DNA from: a virus
DNA length: 42,861 nt
Direction: 5' to 3' (one strand)
Virus record (IMG/VR): IMGVR_UViG_3300025087_000148
Location: 1 to 42,861 of that record
Shown piece by piece: positions 27,833-35,995 of the stretch. How positions within the stretch are numbered: the stretch's first letter is position 1; each line of letters opens with the position of its first letter. Under the pieces are notes generated by a model. That model saw nothing but the letters and a program-made list of their open reading frames with translations. It searched no databases and had not been told where the DNA came from. Position numbers and translations under genes: made by a program.

Positions 27833-27845
27833 CGCCGCGCGGGGG

Positions 27846-28067
27846 TCAGATTAAATTGTCAAAATATTCCTGTGGCTTTTCTTCGGCCTTTGCACCGTCA
27901 AGCCACTGGTTTATATGGCGCGTAGTGGTCACACCCCATTTTTTTGCTGTGCGGTAGAATTTTCCGTCTACCAGTGCCGCAACCGGCGTGTTGTAGCTGT
28001 AAAAAACACTTCCCCAGACTGCGTGTTCAAGTACCGTTTGATTCGCTGCGATTACTTTGAGTTTCAT
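27846..28067 (-). CDS. DUF8033-like phage protein
   Basis: 73 residues, AAAGGAG upstream. VFYSYNTPVAALVDGKFYRT, then AKKWGVTTTRHINQWLDG and EYFDNLI match a common small phage family (SY.TPVA ... YRT..KWS.TT..HI..WL). Likely nucleic-acid related; function unknown. Confidence 0.7.
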   Translation of the reverse strand: MKLKVIAANQTVLEHAVWGSVFYSYNTPVAALVDGKFYRTAKKWGVTTTRHINQWLDGAKAEEKPQEYFDNLI

Positions 28068-28109
28068 GGTCGTTCTCCTTTCAAGTTTCCCGGCCTCGGC
28101 GCGGGGTTG

Positions 28110-28439
28110 TTAGATTGATTGCCTGTGATTATCCGCTAAATGGATATTGAGAGACTGCATCAGCTCATAGGCCTTGTAAGTCCTGCCCATTGCGGATTTG
28201 CACGCATCTGAAACCGGTGTTGGCGCGTCAAGCATTGCGCCGATTGGAGGTAATATGCCCGATCTGTCAATCCCGTGATAATCTATCGCTGCGGCAGCAT
28301 TGAGCAGATCACAGATTATGCGCTCGGTTGTCTCGCTCGGAGCAATGTACAGATAATGATCGTCTTGGTAGATATCAACAATCTGCAATTTGTCCACGTC
28401 CCATGAGTTGCCTTGCCTGTCTACTATTATTGTCTGCAT
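28110..28439 (-). CDS. First early gene product, unknown
   Basis: 109 residues, AGAGGA before ATG 28439. N-terminal beta hairpin (QTIIVDRQGNSWDVDKLQIV), centre PSETTERIICDLLNAAAAI, C-terminal helix. It is the promoter-proximal gene of the leftward operon, 49 bases from the expected start, so it is probably the earliest phage product after infection. Function unknown. Confidence 0.65.
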   Translation of the reverse strand: MQTIIVDRQGNSWDVDKLQIVDIYQDDHYLYIAPSETTERIICDLLNAAAAIDYHGIDRSGILPPIGAMLDAPTPVSDACKSAMGRTYKAYELMQSLNIHLADNHRQSI

Positions 28440-28494
28440 TTTCTCAATCCTCTTTTCAAGTTTTCAGCGGCCTACTGCCACTACTGTACCTATA

Positions 28495-28522
28495 ATCATA
28501 ATGATATTCTTGATTATGTCAA
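28495..28522 (-). promoter_or_regulatory. Main leftward early promoter
   Basis: On the minus strand TTGACA (28522-28517), 16-bp spacer, TATGAT (28500-28495). A perfect palindrome ATCAT-A-ATGAT (28495-28505) covers the -10, and a related ATGAT-N3-ATCAT lies at 28610-28622. These are possible repressor sites. Confidence 0.75.
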
Positions 28523-28747
28523 GCCCTTTTTTGAAAATAGTTGAAAAACCCTGTATCCATCGCGATATTTATCGAAAATCGCCTGTAAGCCATGCACTTA
28601 CTCATAGGTATGATTATATCATGTTGTGGTGTTTCGTCGCTCTCGCGCCATTATGGACGGCGAGTTTCGGCCAGTTGTCGCCCCTAAACTAATTAATTAA
28701 TGTCCGCGCGCGAGCGTATCACTTTGTTTAACTCTATTTTGAGACAC

Positions 28748-28803
28748 GGGTAACCAGTTACACATTTTGATAATCATTACTGTTTTGGGTAACGCGTTAC
28801 ACA
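28748..28803. promoter_or_regulatory. Two operator-like palindromes, 39 bp apart
   Basis: GGGTAACCAGTTACACA (28748-28764) and GGGTAACGCGTTACACA (28787-28803). Both share GTAAC-N2-GTTAC with identical flanks; only the central pair differs. Likely binding sites for one dimeric protein. Confidence 0.6.
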
Positions 28804-28967
28804 CATAGGAATGTTGACGGACCGGCATACATTCACACACTCAACACTCAACGATCTTGAGCCAATAGCAATCAACCACCATGAGTGTAATACGCTCAAG
28901 GAGGATAACAATAAAACGCGCAATAATCTTTTTTATTAATAGTTGCCAAAGTGATAATTAATGTTAT

Positions 28968-28998
28968 TGTAAAAACCACTGTAAAAACTACTGTACAC
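28968..28998 (+). repeat. Iteron-like tandem 12-mers
   Basis: TGTAAAAACCAC and TGTAAAAACTAC in direct tandem, followed by a partial third copy TGTACAC. Confidence 0.6.
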
Positions 28999-29001
28999 AT
29001 T

Positions 29002-29018
29002 TAACATAATATATGTTA
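29002..29018. repeat. Perfect 17-bp palindrome
   Basis: TAACATA-ATA-TATGTTA, directly after the iteron-like repeats. Confidence 0.6.
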
Positions 29019-29378
29019 TACGACGTTGCAAAATCCGGGCAATCCATAATTTAATTTTAAATATTCCTTTATTTAAAGGGTTTTTTGGTTGCCCACTATA
29101 TAAATGTATAGGTGTTTGTGTTGATATTATGCGACGCTCAAACGATGAAAATAAAGGAATTCCACATCCGCCCGAGAGAGTACCCCATAGTAGGGGGGGC
29201 GGGGCCAGTCGCGTATAAGGAATCCCTTTGCCGCACACAATTTTGGGGAAACCGATTTTAAATCATATCCGAAAAGCGACAAGTATTTAAAAAATTAGGA
29301 TATATATTATAAAATAAAAAGGTATTATCACGTAGGCGTAGGTGTGGGCGCGCGGATAAAACCAGTCAACAAAGCATA

Positions 29379-29411
29379 AAAAGCCTTTGGTATTGTTTAT
29401 AAAAGGCTTTT
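29379..29411. terminator. Bidirectional hairpin upstream of the late promoter
   Basis: AAAAGCCTTT and AAAGGCTTTT pair over 10 bp around a 13-base loop, followed by AATGTTTTT. It would stop transcription entering or leaving the non-coding region. Confidence 0.6.
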
Positions 29412-29447
29412 AATGTTTTTGGGGAAACAAATTTTTATTGGAAATGG

Positions 29448-29476
29448 TTGACTGTGGCGGATTGTTGTTATAAGAT
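29448..29476 (+). promoter_or_regulatory. Rightward promoter placing +1 on the start codon
   Basis: TTGACT (29448-29453), 17-bp spacer, TAAGAT (29471-29476). The expected +1 is 29483, the A of the first ATG, so the mRNA would be leaderless. Confidence 0.7.
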
Positions 29477-29482
29477 TTGGTT

Positions 29483-29866
29483 ATGGAAAATGAATTTGCC
29501 GTTAATGAAGAAAAGAAAGAGAAAGCTTGGCTTGACGAGAGGAAAAAGAAATTGGATGCTTTTGCACTGATTGAAAAGTGGATTGAGGCGTCGATAGAAT
29601 ACCCAGAGTTCAGCCAGGATATGACGGTTGGGACAATATTTAAGCTGGACAACCAGGGTGGAATTGGTATCGTGTGCGGACCGAGGTACATAGAAGCGAT
29701 GGAGAAGATCGAGAAGATTGCCAGTGCGCCGAAGTGGAAGCGGTTGTGGTGGCGCGTGGCGCGGACATTGGGGTTGATTCGGATGCGCGTTGAGTGGAGA
29801 AAATATTACAAGGCATACAAGGAATATGGCGGTATCCACGATGCATTGCGGGGAAAGCATGGCTAA
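29483..29866 (+). CDS. First rightward gene, helical protein
   Basis: 127 residues from ATG 29483, which has no ribosome site and lies at the predicted transcription start; a TTG at 29477 is in frame. The product is highly charged (NEEKKEKAWLDERKKKLDAF) with a central beta-like part (VGTIFKLDNQGGIGIVCGPR) and a very basic helix (WKRLWWRVARTLGLIRMRVE). It may bind nucleic acid and regulate late genes. No family recognised. Confidence 0.65.
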   Translation: MENEFAVNEEKKEKAWLDERKKKLDAFALIEKWIEASIEYPEFSQDMTVGTIFKLDNQGGIGIVCGPRYIEAMEKIEKIASAPKWKRLWWRVARTLGLIRMRVEWRKYYKAYKEYGGIHDALRGKHG

Positions 29867-30077
29867 AATCAGCGCAAAAGACCTTGAATTAAATGAACGT
29901 ATCCCGCGTAAAAAAGACGAGATAGAGAGATTTTGGGATCACGCCCGCGATTCTATAAAATCCCATGGGTATTATGCCACCTCTGTCAAAATCGTGAGTC
30001 CGAAGTGGCGCCCGCCCCACCGCTCAACAGTCGATCCGAAAACTGGAGTTATTTCGTGGGAGAGTGTTGTTGAATAA
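29859..30077 (+). CDS. Small basic protein, 72 residues
   Basis: ATG 29859 overlaps the previous stop by 8 bases, GGGGAAAG upstream. KISAKDLELNERIPRKKDEI then RFWDHARDSIKSHGYYATSV, then a beta-rich, Pro-containing end (SPKWRPPHRSTVDPKTGVIS). Function unknown. Confidence 0.65.
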   Translation: MAKISAKDLELNERIPRKKDEIERFWDHARDSIKSHGYYATSVKIVSPKWRPPHRSTVDPKTGVISWESVVE

Positions 30078-30121
30078 ATAGCCGGACATGTACTTTTGGG
30101 TGTGTGGGATAATTGGTGCAA

Positions 30122-30149
30122 CCGCCCCGCTGGAGACGGCGGGGTTTTT
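30122..30149 (+). terminator. Intrinsic terminator
   Basis: CCCCGC (30125-30130) pairs with GCGGGG (30139-30144), followed by TTTTTG. It ends the two-gene transcript before the packaging operon. Confidence 0.7.
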
Positions 30150-30192
30150 GTTTACCCGATGGTTTCAATAAATACTGAAAGTTCAGGAAGTA

Positions 30193-30222
30193 TTGACAAA
30201 ACGGGGAATAATGGTGTATGGT
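30193..30222 (+). promoter_or_regulatory. Promoter of the packaging operon, +1 on the start codon
   Basis: TTGACA (30193-30198), 18-bp spacer, TATGGT (30217-30222). Expected +1 is 30229, again the A of the ATG. Confidence 0.55.
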
Positions 30223-30228
30223 GGGAAT

Positions 30229-30852
30229 ATGGCAAGGAAAATGTGGTTAACCCCAATCGAGGACGTAGAGAAGCCCGTGGAGGTTGACGAGGATTCCATA
30301 CAGTTGACTCCTTCGGAGCGCAAGGAAATCAAGATGGCGCACTTCTCGCCGCAGTGGTTGGCCGAACACCTCGGGGAAAAATGTGGGAGTAAACATTGGA
30401 AAGATGCTTATTTACTCCAGCGAATTCTTTTCGGTGATAAGGTGCAGTTGAAGGGCGAGCCCGTGCCTATGTTCAAGCAGGTGATGCTTTTCAACAAGTA
30501 CAAGGGACTGATCGAGGATTACCGGGGAATGCGCCTTGTCCGGGCAAAGGTTCGTGCGAGTGAGGCGGCTGAAAATATTGGGACAGCCATGTCACAGAAG
30601 GATATGGACGAATTGCGGGAAACGAATATTGGAAGCCTGGCAGGGGCCTTAAAGACCACTGCTGAAATTTGCGACGTTCAAAACAGAGGGGAAGAAAAAA
30701 CCTTGGACGTGCGGGACCGGGGACAACTCCTGTCGGCCGCAGCGGATGCACTCCAGGGGATTGCCAACGCGAATATTCAGGGGCTGACCATAAATATTGA
30801 TAATCGAACACAGAAGCTGGTTGTCGGCAAGGGTGGTGAACCAGAAGAATGA
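30229..30852 (+). CDS. Probable small terminase subunit
   Basis: 207 residues from ATG 30229. Directly upstream of and overlapping the large terminase (ATGA). N-terminal region LTPSERKEIKMAHFSPQWLA, central FGDKVQLKGEPVPMFKQVML, then a helical and Ala-rich part (GSLAGALKTTAEICDVQNRG) and a C-terminal NIDNRTQKLVVGKGG. Assignment rests mainly on position; there is no clear family signature. Confidence 0.55.
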   Translation: MARKMWLTPIEDVEKPVEVDEDSIQLTPSERKEIKMAHFSPQWLAEHLGEKCGSKHWKDAYLLQRILFGDKVQLKGEPVPMFKQVMLFNKYKGLIEDYRGMRLVRAKVRASEAAENIGTAMSQKDMDELRETNIGSLAGALKTTAEICDVQNRGEEKTLDVRDRGQLLSAAADALQGIANANIQGLTINIDNRTQKLVVGKGGEPEE

Positions 30853-32363
30853 TCGTTGACGCTGACTTTATTGAAAAGATTCGAAGCGCATCGAAGAAGG
30901 AAGTCGAGGAATATTTGAATGGATTCGACGGTGCTGAACTCGAACGGATAGTCAAATTACAGGAAAAATTGAATGACGATATTCAGCGCAGTCCAATAGA
31001 TTATTTCCACCCGCATGATGGGCAACGTCCATTTTTGGACAGTGTAAAGCGGAATGCGTGGTATTTTGGAGGCAACGCCAGTGGCAAAACTGTTGCGGGA
31101 GCTATTCGTACTATTTCTTTTTTGCTTGGCCGTCCCGTGGGAGATATGGCTGAATTTGCGCCAAAGGGCGCGCCGAATCACGGGTGGATTGGCGGTCCGA
31201 ATATTGAACATTCGCGGGAAGTAATGCTTGAGGAAATTATGAAATGGATACCGAGACATGAGGTTGCGGATTATAAGGTTGGCGAAAAGAAGCTGTACAT
31301 GAAGAATGGAAGCACGCTCGTTCTGAAATCATACGATTCGGAGGTTGAAAAGTGGCAGGGGAAACCGCTTGATTTTCTATGGTTCGATGAACAACCGCCG
31401 TACCCGATTTACCGCGAAGGGATGTCCCGCGTCAACAGGCGCAACGGGTACATTTACGGGACCATGACCCCGCTTTATGCAAACTCCTCGTGGACGTATG
31501 ATGACCTGTACCTGAAATCAGAAGAGGATTCAGAAATAGGGTGCTACTTCTCGGGCGTTACCGACAACGTGTATTTGTCAAAGGTGGCGCTCGACCGGCA
31601 GATCAAATCGTATGAGGGTTCCGATGAAGCCGCCGCACGGCTACATGGACAGTTTATCATCTTGCAGGGGCTTATTCATCCGAAATTCAACATGGACAAA
31701 CATGTGATCAGGCCCGTGACGCTCGATAAAAGCTTCAAATACGTGCGGGTGATCGATCTGCACACTCGCGCGCCAAAGACGTGCTGTTGGTATGCCTACA
31801 AGGAAATCCCGTTTCCCATGGTGTACCAAGTCGAGGAGTTGATGATTGCCGGAACCAGCATTACTGACTTTGCGTCGGCGATCAAAATAAAGGACGCGGG
31901 CAAGCCAATTGAGTACACCATCGTGGACACGCCGGAAAGTCAGGACGAAACCACGTATGGTACGAATATGGTTATGGAGCTTCGCAGAAACGGGATATTC
32001 TGCACCACAACATACGATTCAACGCACTTGCGGAACTTCGAAATGGGGGTTCACAGGGCGAATGATTATTTTGCACACGACCCACCGGCCATTTATATAT
32101 TTGATACGTGCCGGACAACGATAAGACAGATAAGAAATTATATATGGGACAACTGGAAGGGTGCGTCATCGTGGGATAAGAACCCAAAGGAAAAACCGAA
32201 AGCAAAAGAGGATCACGCCGTTCGGAACTTGCATTATTTTCTTCTGACAATGCCGAGCATAAACGAAGTTGCTGACGAAAACAGGCGAAAAAACACGCGG
32301 GCAAGCTCGCGGAGACGTGACAACTTCAGGAATTACTCAAAGGGATTGGTGAGAAATGGCTAA
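30849..32363 (+). CDS. terL: Large terminase (ATPase-nuclease)
   Basis: 504 residues. YFGGNASGKTVAGA (about residue 72) is the Walker A, LDFLWFDEQPP (about 175) the Walker B with catalytic Glu, IYGTMTPLY (about 200) the coupling motif. The RNaseH-like nuclease follows: YVRVIDLHTRAP, YTIVDTPES and KAKEDHAVRNLHYFL give the three acidic positions. It translocates and cuts the genome into the procapsid with the small subunit and the portal. Overlaps its neighbours on both sides (ATGA and 8 bases). Confidence 0.9.
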   Translation: MIVDADFIEKIRSASKKEVEEYLNGFDGAELERIVKLQEKLNDDIQRSPIDYFHPHDGQRPFLDSVKRNAWYFGGNASGKTVAGAIRTISFLLGRPVGDMAEFAPKGAPNHGWIGGPNIEHSREVMLEEIMKWIPRHEVADYKVGEKKLYMKNGSTLVLKSYDSEVEKWQGKPLDFLWFDEQPPYPIYREGMSRVNRRNGYIYGTMTPLYANSSWTYDDLYLKSEEDSEIGCYFSGVTDNVYLSKVALDRQIKSYEGSDEAAARLHGQFIILQGLIHPKFNMDKHVIRPVTLDKSFKYVRVIDLHTRAPKTCCWYAYKEIPFPMVYQVEELMIAGTSITDFASAIKIKDAGKPIEYTIVDTPESQDETTYGTNMVMELRRNGIFCTTTYDSTHLRNFEMGVHRANDYFAHDPPAIYIFDTCRTTIRQIRNYIWDNWKGASSWDKNPKEKPKAKEDHAVRNLHYFLLTMPSINEVADENRRKNTRASSRRRDNFRNYSKGLVRNG

Positions 32364-34281
32364 ACTTGCGGATGTCAAGGAACGAAAGAGCGGAACGGAT
32401 CCAAAGAAATATAAAAGCGGCCAGATCAATTTCCTTGAAACGTACAAGGATGATAAAATCGCCAAAGCCCTGGCGTGGTTTCTCGAAAATTTCATGGCCG
32501 CGAAATCCTATCAGGATAATTACCGGTTCCGGTGGACGCGGTATTACTACATGTACCGCCAGTACAGCCCGTATTACCAGAACCGCCCGGAATGGCAGTC
32601 AAGTTATTTCGTGCCGAAAGCATTTGAATTCGTGGAGACGTTTCACCCACGACTTGTCGGCGCGCTTTACGATGTGGCTCCCCTGTGGACGGCATTGCCG
32701 GGGAATGAGGCCAGCCGGGAAGAGGCGCGCGCCGCCGAATTGCTGCTGCAAACCCGCGTAAACCAGACGAATCAGTACGCCGCGCACTACGACACGCTCA
32801 AGGAAACGCTGATTTACGGGAATGGAATTCAGAAGGAAGCATACGTTTACGAACCCGACTACACGGGGACGAAGAGTCTACCCTGTGATCTGTTCGATCT
32901 TTTCGTGGACTCGCGGGGGCGAACGATCCCAACGATGAAACATATCACCCACCGCGAAGTGAAACACATTAACGAGATCATGGCGATGGCCGCGGCCAAT
33001 GTGTATTCGAAAAAGGAATGCGATAAAATTAAGCCGGGCGGCGGGGACAAATATTTTTCTCAGCTCGACCGGTTGCGCAAAATCGGCTACACGTCTGACG
33101 AACTCGGCAACCATGAAGTCGACACCAACTACCACGAAGTCCTCGAACAGTGGGGATATTGGATCGATGCTGATTCAAAAGAAAAGTTTGAAGTCGTGGC
33201 CGTGATCGTGGACCGGCAATTTCTCGTTCGTATGCAGGAATGCCCGTACACGCTGAAATCCAGTGAAAACGATGATTACTGGTACGCGATCAAGCCGTTC
33301 GTAGATTTCTCCTGTATCCGCGTTCCGCATGAGTTCTACGCCATCGGCCTGATTGAAATGATTGAATCCATGCAGTATGAACTCAATGATAGGCGCAACG
33401 CCATCAATGACGCGCTCCAGTACGCGATCAGCCCCGTGTACCAGTACATGAAGGGGTCGATCATGGACATGGATGATATTTCATTCGCGCCGGGGGACAT
33501 GGTGGAAACACTGGTGCCGGATGCCATGAGGCCCATCGCAAAGGATACCGGATTTTTGGCCGGGTATCAGGATATGGATTCAATCAACAAAGACATGGAA
33601 AATACCACGGGCTCATTTGATGCGCTGCGTGGCCAGGTATCCAATATCAGAGAAACGGCCACGAGCCACCTGTCCCGCGTGCAGGAGGGCAGCAACAGGG
33701 TAAAGAGCATTATTCAAAATATTTCGATGAACGGATTGAGAGAACAAGCCAAAATTAAGTTCGCCATGGAACGCCAGTACACGGATGAAGAGCTACTTTT
33801 GCCGGTATTCGGCGACGGTAAAATCAAGGAATTTCTTAAGATCACCCCGTCAAAACTCAAATACTCCGGTGACTTTGCGTTCCAGGCGAACAGCACATAC
33901 GGCCTCAAACAGGTAAAGGCTGAAATGATAATGAAGTTTCTTGAAATCGCGGCAAATTTCTCACCGGAAATGTTGCAAGGGAATCAGGTGAATTACGAAA
34001 TGCTGTTGAAAGAGGCTGCGGCGTTCATGGAAATTCCGCGAGAGGGCTTGATTGTCAAGGCCCCCCCGCCGCCCGAGCCCGCGCCGCAGGAAGCCATGCC
34101 CCTCCCCGCGGGGCAAATGCCCGGCGTGCCGCCCGGCGTGGTACCGATGCCCATGCCACAGGCAGGCGCGCCCGGCCCGCCCGGCCCGCCGCCGGTTCCC
34201 GAATTACAAGAAGGGGATGATCCAGGGGCGGTCGTTGCCAGCTTCGCAACGGAAATGGCAAACCGCGTAAGAGGCCGGTAA
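32356..34281 (+). CDS. Portal protein
   Basis: 641 residues. The stem/wing pattern is that of podovirus portals: RFRWTRYYYMYRQYSPYYQN near the start, WQSSYFVPKAFEFVETFHPR, IYGNGIQKEAYVYEPDYTG, and the long helix YALKQ-type region ELNDRRNAINDALQYAISPV. The last 80 residues are a collagen-like Pro/Gly tail (GAPGPPGPPPVPEL) unusual for portals. Downstream of terL with scaffold and capsid genes following, so the role is secure. Confidence 0.85.
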   Translation: MAKLADVKERKSGTDPKKYKSGQINFLETYKDDKIAKALAWFLENFMAAKSYQDNYRFRWTRYYYMYRQYSPYYQNRPEWQSSYFVPKAFEFVETFHPRLVGALYDVAPLWTALPGNEASREEARAAELLLQTRVNQTNQYAAHYDTLKETLIYGNGIQKEAYVYEPDYTGTKSLPCDLFDLFVDSRGRTIPTMKHITHREVKHINEIMAMAAANVYSKKECDKIKPGGGDKYFSQLDRLRKIGYTSDELGNHEVDTNYHEVLEQWGYWIDADSKEKFEVVAVIVDRQFLVRMQECPYTLKSSENDDYWYAIKPFVDFSCIRVPHEFYAIGLIEMIESMQYELNDRRNAINDALQYAISPVYQYMKGSIMDMDDISFAPGDMVETLVPDAMRPIAKDTGFLAGYQDMDSINKDMENTTGSFDALRGQVSNIRETATSHLSRVQEGSNRVKSIIQNISMNGLREQAKIKFAMERQYTDEELLLPVFGDGKIKEFLKITPSKLKYSGDFAFQANSTYGLKQVKAEMIMKFLEIAANFSPEMLQGNQVNYEMLLKEAAAFMEIPREGLIVKAPPPPEPAPQEAMPLPAGQMPGVPPGVVPMPMPQAGAPGPPGPPPVPELQEGDDPGAVVASFATEMANRVRGR

Positions 34282-34299
34282 TTTATTTTGTGGAATTTG

Positions 34300-34328
34300 T
34301 TGACAAGATGCTTGTAACCATGAATAAT
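34300..34328 (+). promoter_or_regulatory. Internal late promoter
   Basis: TTGACA (34300-34305), 17-bp spacer, AATAAT (34323-34328). It lies in the only sizeable gap of the head operon, before the scaffold/capsid genes, which often need extra expression. Tandem 18-bp repeats follow at 34334-34369. Confidence 0.6.
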
Positions 34329-34333
34329 GAAAG

Positions 34334-34369
34334 AAATTGAACGTTTAGAACAAATTGAAAGTTCAGAAC
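34334..34369 (+). repeat. Tandem 18-bp repeat in leader
   Basis: AAATTGAACGTTTAGAAC and AAATTGAAAGTTCAGAAC, two differences. They lie at the predicted start of the RNA from the 34300 promoter. Confidence 0.65.
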
Positions 34370-34383
34370 GAAGGGAACACATC

Positions 34384-34668
34384 ATGGCGATGTATGACAC
34401 AAAGCAGATGGGGATGCAGGGACTTGGCGGCGGCGCACCGGCTGCGCCCGCTCCGGCCCCCCCCGGTCCTGATTTGACTTCAGAGCCCGCCGCAAGCGGC
34501 GGTGATGCCCGCGCAAAGCTCATGGCCATGCCACAGGAGCAACTTGTGGACATCATGGTCAAGACCTTCCCGCCGGACATTCTGGATCAGGCATTGTCTG
34601 CGTTCGACGCGGGTGCCGCCCCCGGCCCGGCTCCAGTTTCTGCCCCTCCGGCAGGAGGCGGTATGTAA
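34384..34668 (+). CDS. Small Ala/Pro/Gly-rich head-operon protein
   Basis: 94 residues from ATG 34384, with GAAGGGA upstream; an upstream ATG at 34327 lies inside the -10 of a promoter. GLGGGAPAAPAPAPPGPDLT and the C-terminal GAAPGPAPVSAPPAGGGM are low complexity. Between them is a helical part (ARAKLMAMPQEQLVDIMVKT-like). Likely assembly helper; unknown family. Confidence 0.6.
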   Translation: MAMYDTKQMGMQGLGGGAPAAPAPAPPGPDLTSEPAASGGDARAKLMAMPQEQLVDIMVKTFPPDILDQALSAFDAGAAPGPAPVSAPPAGGGM

Positions 34669-34985
34669 TGATTAAACTCCCGTGGCATGGACCGGACAGA
34701 ACCGCGGAGTATGCCCAACGGCTGATTGCGCTCGAATATCTCAAAGACCCGGCTGTAGTCCGATTCCGGGAAGCGCAAAGGGACAAAATTGAACAACTCA
34801 TTGACGTGGCGCTCAATCTTTCGAAGATGACACCCGAGGAAAAGATTGGATATGTCAAGGCATTGCGCCTGATCGCCGGGGATATCTTCGCCAACGAAAT
34901 CAGGGAACTTGAAACAAAAATATCAACAGCAAAAAAGAAAGGGAATGAAAAAGACTTCTACGACGAAGTCTCAAGAATCCCATAA
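34668..34985 (+). CDS. Helical head-operon protein
   Basis: 105 residues, ATG 34668 overlapping the previous stop by one base (TAATG). Soluble, charged helices (YAQRLIALEYLKDPAVVRFR, KIEQLIDVALNLSKMTPEEK). It precedes the scaffold gene. Function unknown. Confidence 0.65.
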   Translation: MIKLPWHGPDRTAEYAQRLIALEYLKDPAVVRFREAQRDKIEQLIDVALNLSKMTPEEKIGYVKALRLIAGDIFANEIRELETKISTAKKKGNEKDFYDEVSRIP

Positions 34986-35004
34986 ATTAAAGGAGTTTCC
35001 AAAA

Positions 35005-35964
35005 ATGGAAGGAAAAGGCTCACAAGGCCCGGACCAAAGGGGACAACCGTTCATTCTCGTGAACGATACCATGGGCGACGCGATTACACAAATGCTCGCC
35101 GACGCGCCGATTGAAGGCCCCCAGGACGCCGGAGAACCTCATGCCGACAGTGTTGACGGTACGCCGCCGGTGGACGAACAAATTAACGCCCCGGACGAAA
35201 CGGCCACGGAAGATGTTCAGACAACGGAAGCTATCCCAACGCTTTCAAAATTCAAGTCGGTTGAACAACTGGAGAAATCCTACTCGGAACTCGAAGCTTC
35301 GCACACACGAGCGCGGCAGGAGATAAAGGAAAAGGAAGAGCAGAATCAAAAACTGATCGACACCCTTTCCCGATACGCCCCTGCCCCTGCGGCAGTAGCC
35401 TCCGATCCCGAGCCGGACCCCAACGAGGCATTTGGACAGTCCTTTGTTGAGAAGCCATACGCCGCGACGCAAGACGTTGTGATGCAAACCATGCAGTCCA
35501 TCGAGTCGCACAAGCAGATGGTGGAGGCGACAAGGGATGAAGCACTCAAAGAGGTCATGGAGAGCGTGCCGGAAAATATGAAGGCCATCGTGAACAGTCC
35601 TGAATTCTTTCAAAAGATGAGGGATGAAATTGAAAACGATGATGTCTTAAAGCACATATTTACCAATCTGGCTCCGCTCGAAGAACGTGGGAAAGTCACG
35701 CCGGAAGATTTGAAATACCGGTGGAGCAAGGCGTACACGTTCGCATGGAAAGCCGCGTTGGGATCATCCATGGGTCCAGGACTTGAAGAAAAATTGAAAG
35801 CCGCAATACAGGATGCCCGGTCTGAACACCTTAGAAAAATGCAAAACACAACGGTACAGGCTCCCGGTGCAACAGCAAAATCACCTGAAAGCGTGGGCTC
35901 TGGCGGGCAAGATGACCAGAAATTTTTTGATGACATGTTCGCGCGTAAGGTGAATTTTCAGTAA
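35005..35964 (+). CDS. Scaffolding protein
   Basis: 319 residues from ATG 35005 with AAAGGAG upstream; a longer frame to 34909 overlays the preceding gene. Very acidic, Pro/Thr-rich N-terminus, a coiled coil (SYSELEASHTRARQEIKEKE), then helices to a basic end (KFFDDMFARKVNFQ). Composition, size and location directly before the major capsid gene are those of internal scaffolds. Confidence 0.75.
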   Translation: MEGKGSQGPDQRGQPFILVNDTMGDAITQMLADAPIEGPQDAGEPHADSVDGTPPVDEQINAPDETATEDVQTTEAIPTLSKFKSVEQLEKSYSELEASHTRARQEIKEKEEQNQKLIDTLSRYAPAPAAVASDPEPDPNEAFGQSFVEKPYAATQDVVMQTMQSIESHKQMVEATRDEALKEVMESVPENMKAIVNSPEFFQKMRDEIENDDVLKHIFTNLAPLEERGKVTPEDLKYRWSKAYTFAWKAALGSSMGPGLEEKLKAAIQDARSEHLRKMQNTTVQAPGATAKSPESVGSGGQDDQKFFDDMFARKVNFQ

Positions 35965-35995
35965 CACCCAAGCACTGGCCGCATGAGGTGTAATT

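Larger units (their letters stand above)
28523..29447. other. AT-rich divergent non-coding region, probable origin and switch
   Basis: About 0.9 kb without a supportable gene on either strand. It holds paired palindromes (28748-28803), tandem 12-mers (28968-28998), a 17-bp palindrome (29002-29018), long AT tracts (29041-29085, 29280-29330) and a hairpin (29379-29411). Divergent promoters flank it. This arrangement is usual for a phage replication origin and early/late switch, but function is inferred. Confidence 0.5.

Noticed and set aside
28881-28964. Short + strand ORF over a perfect AAGGAGG at 28898
   Set aside because: The Shine-Dalgarno has no start codon at the right distance and the ATG 28881 has no site; not reported as a gene.
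28936-29238. 100-codon minus-strand ORF in the AT-rich region
   Set aside because: No ribosome site, poor composition, and it overlies iteron and palindrome repeats; likely random.
30096-30287. 63-codon + strand ORF between the terminator and the terminase operon
   Set aside because: It crosses the terminator and promoter and overlaps the packaging gene in another frame; no ribosome site.
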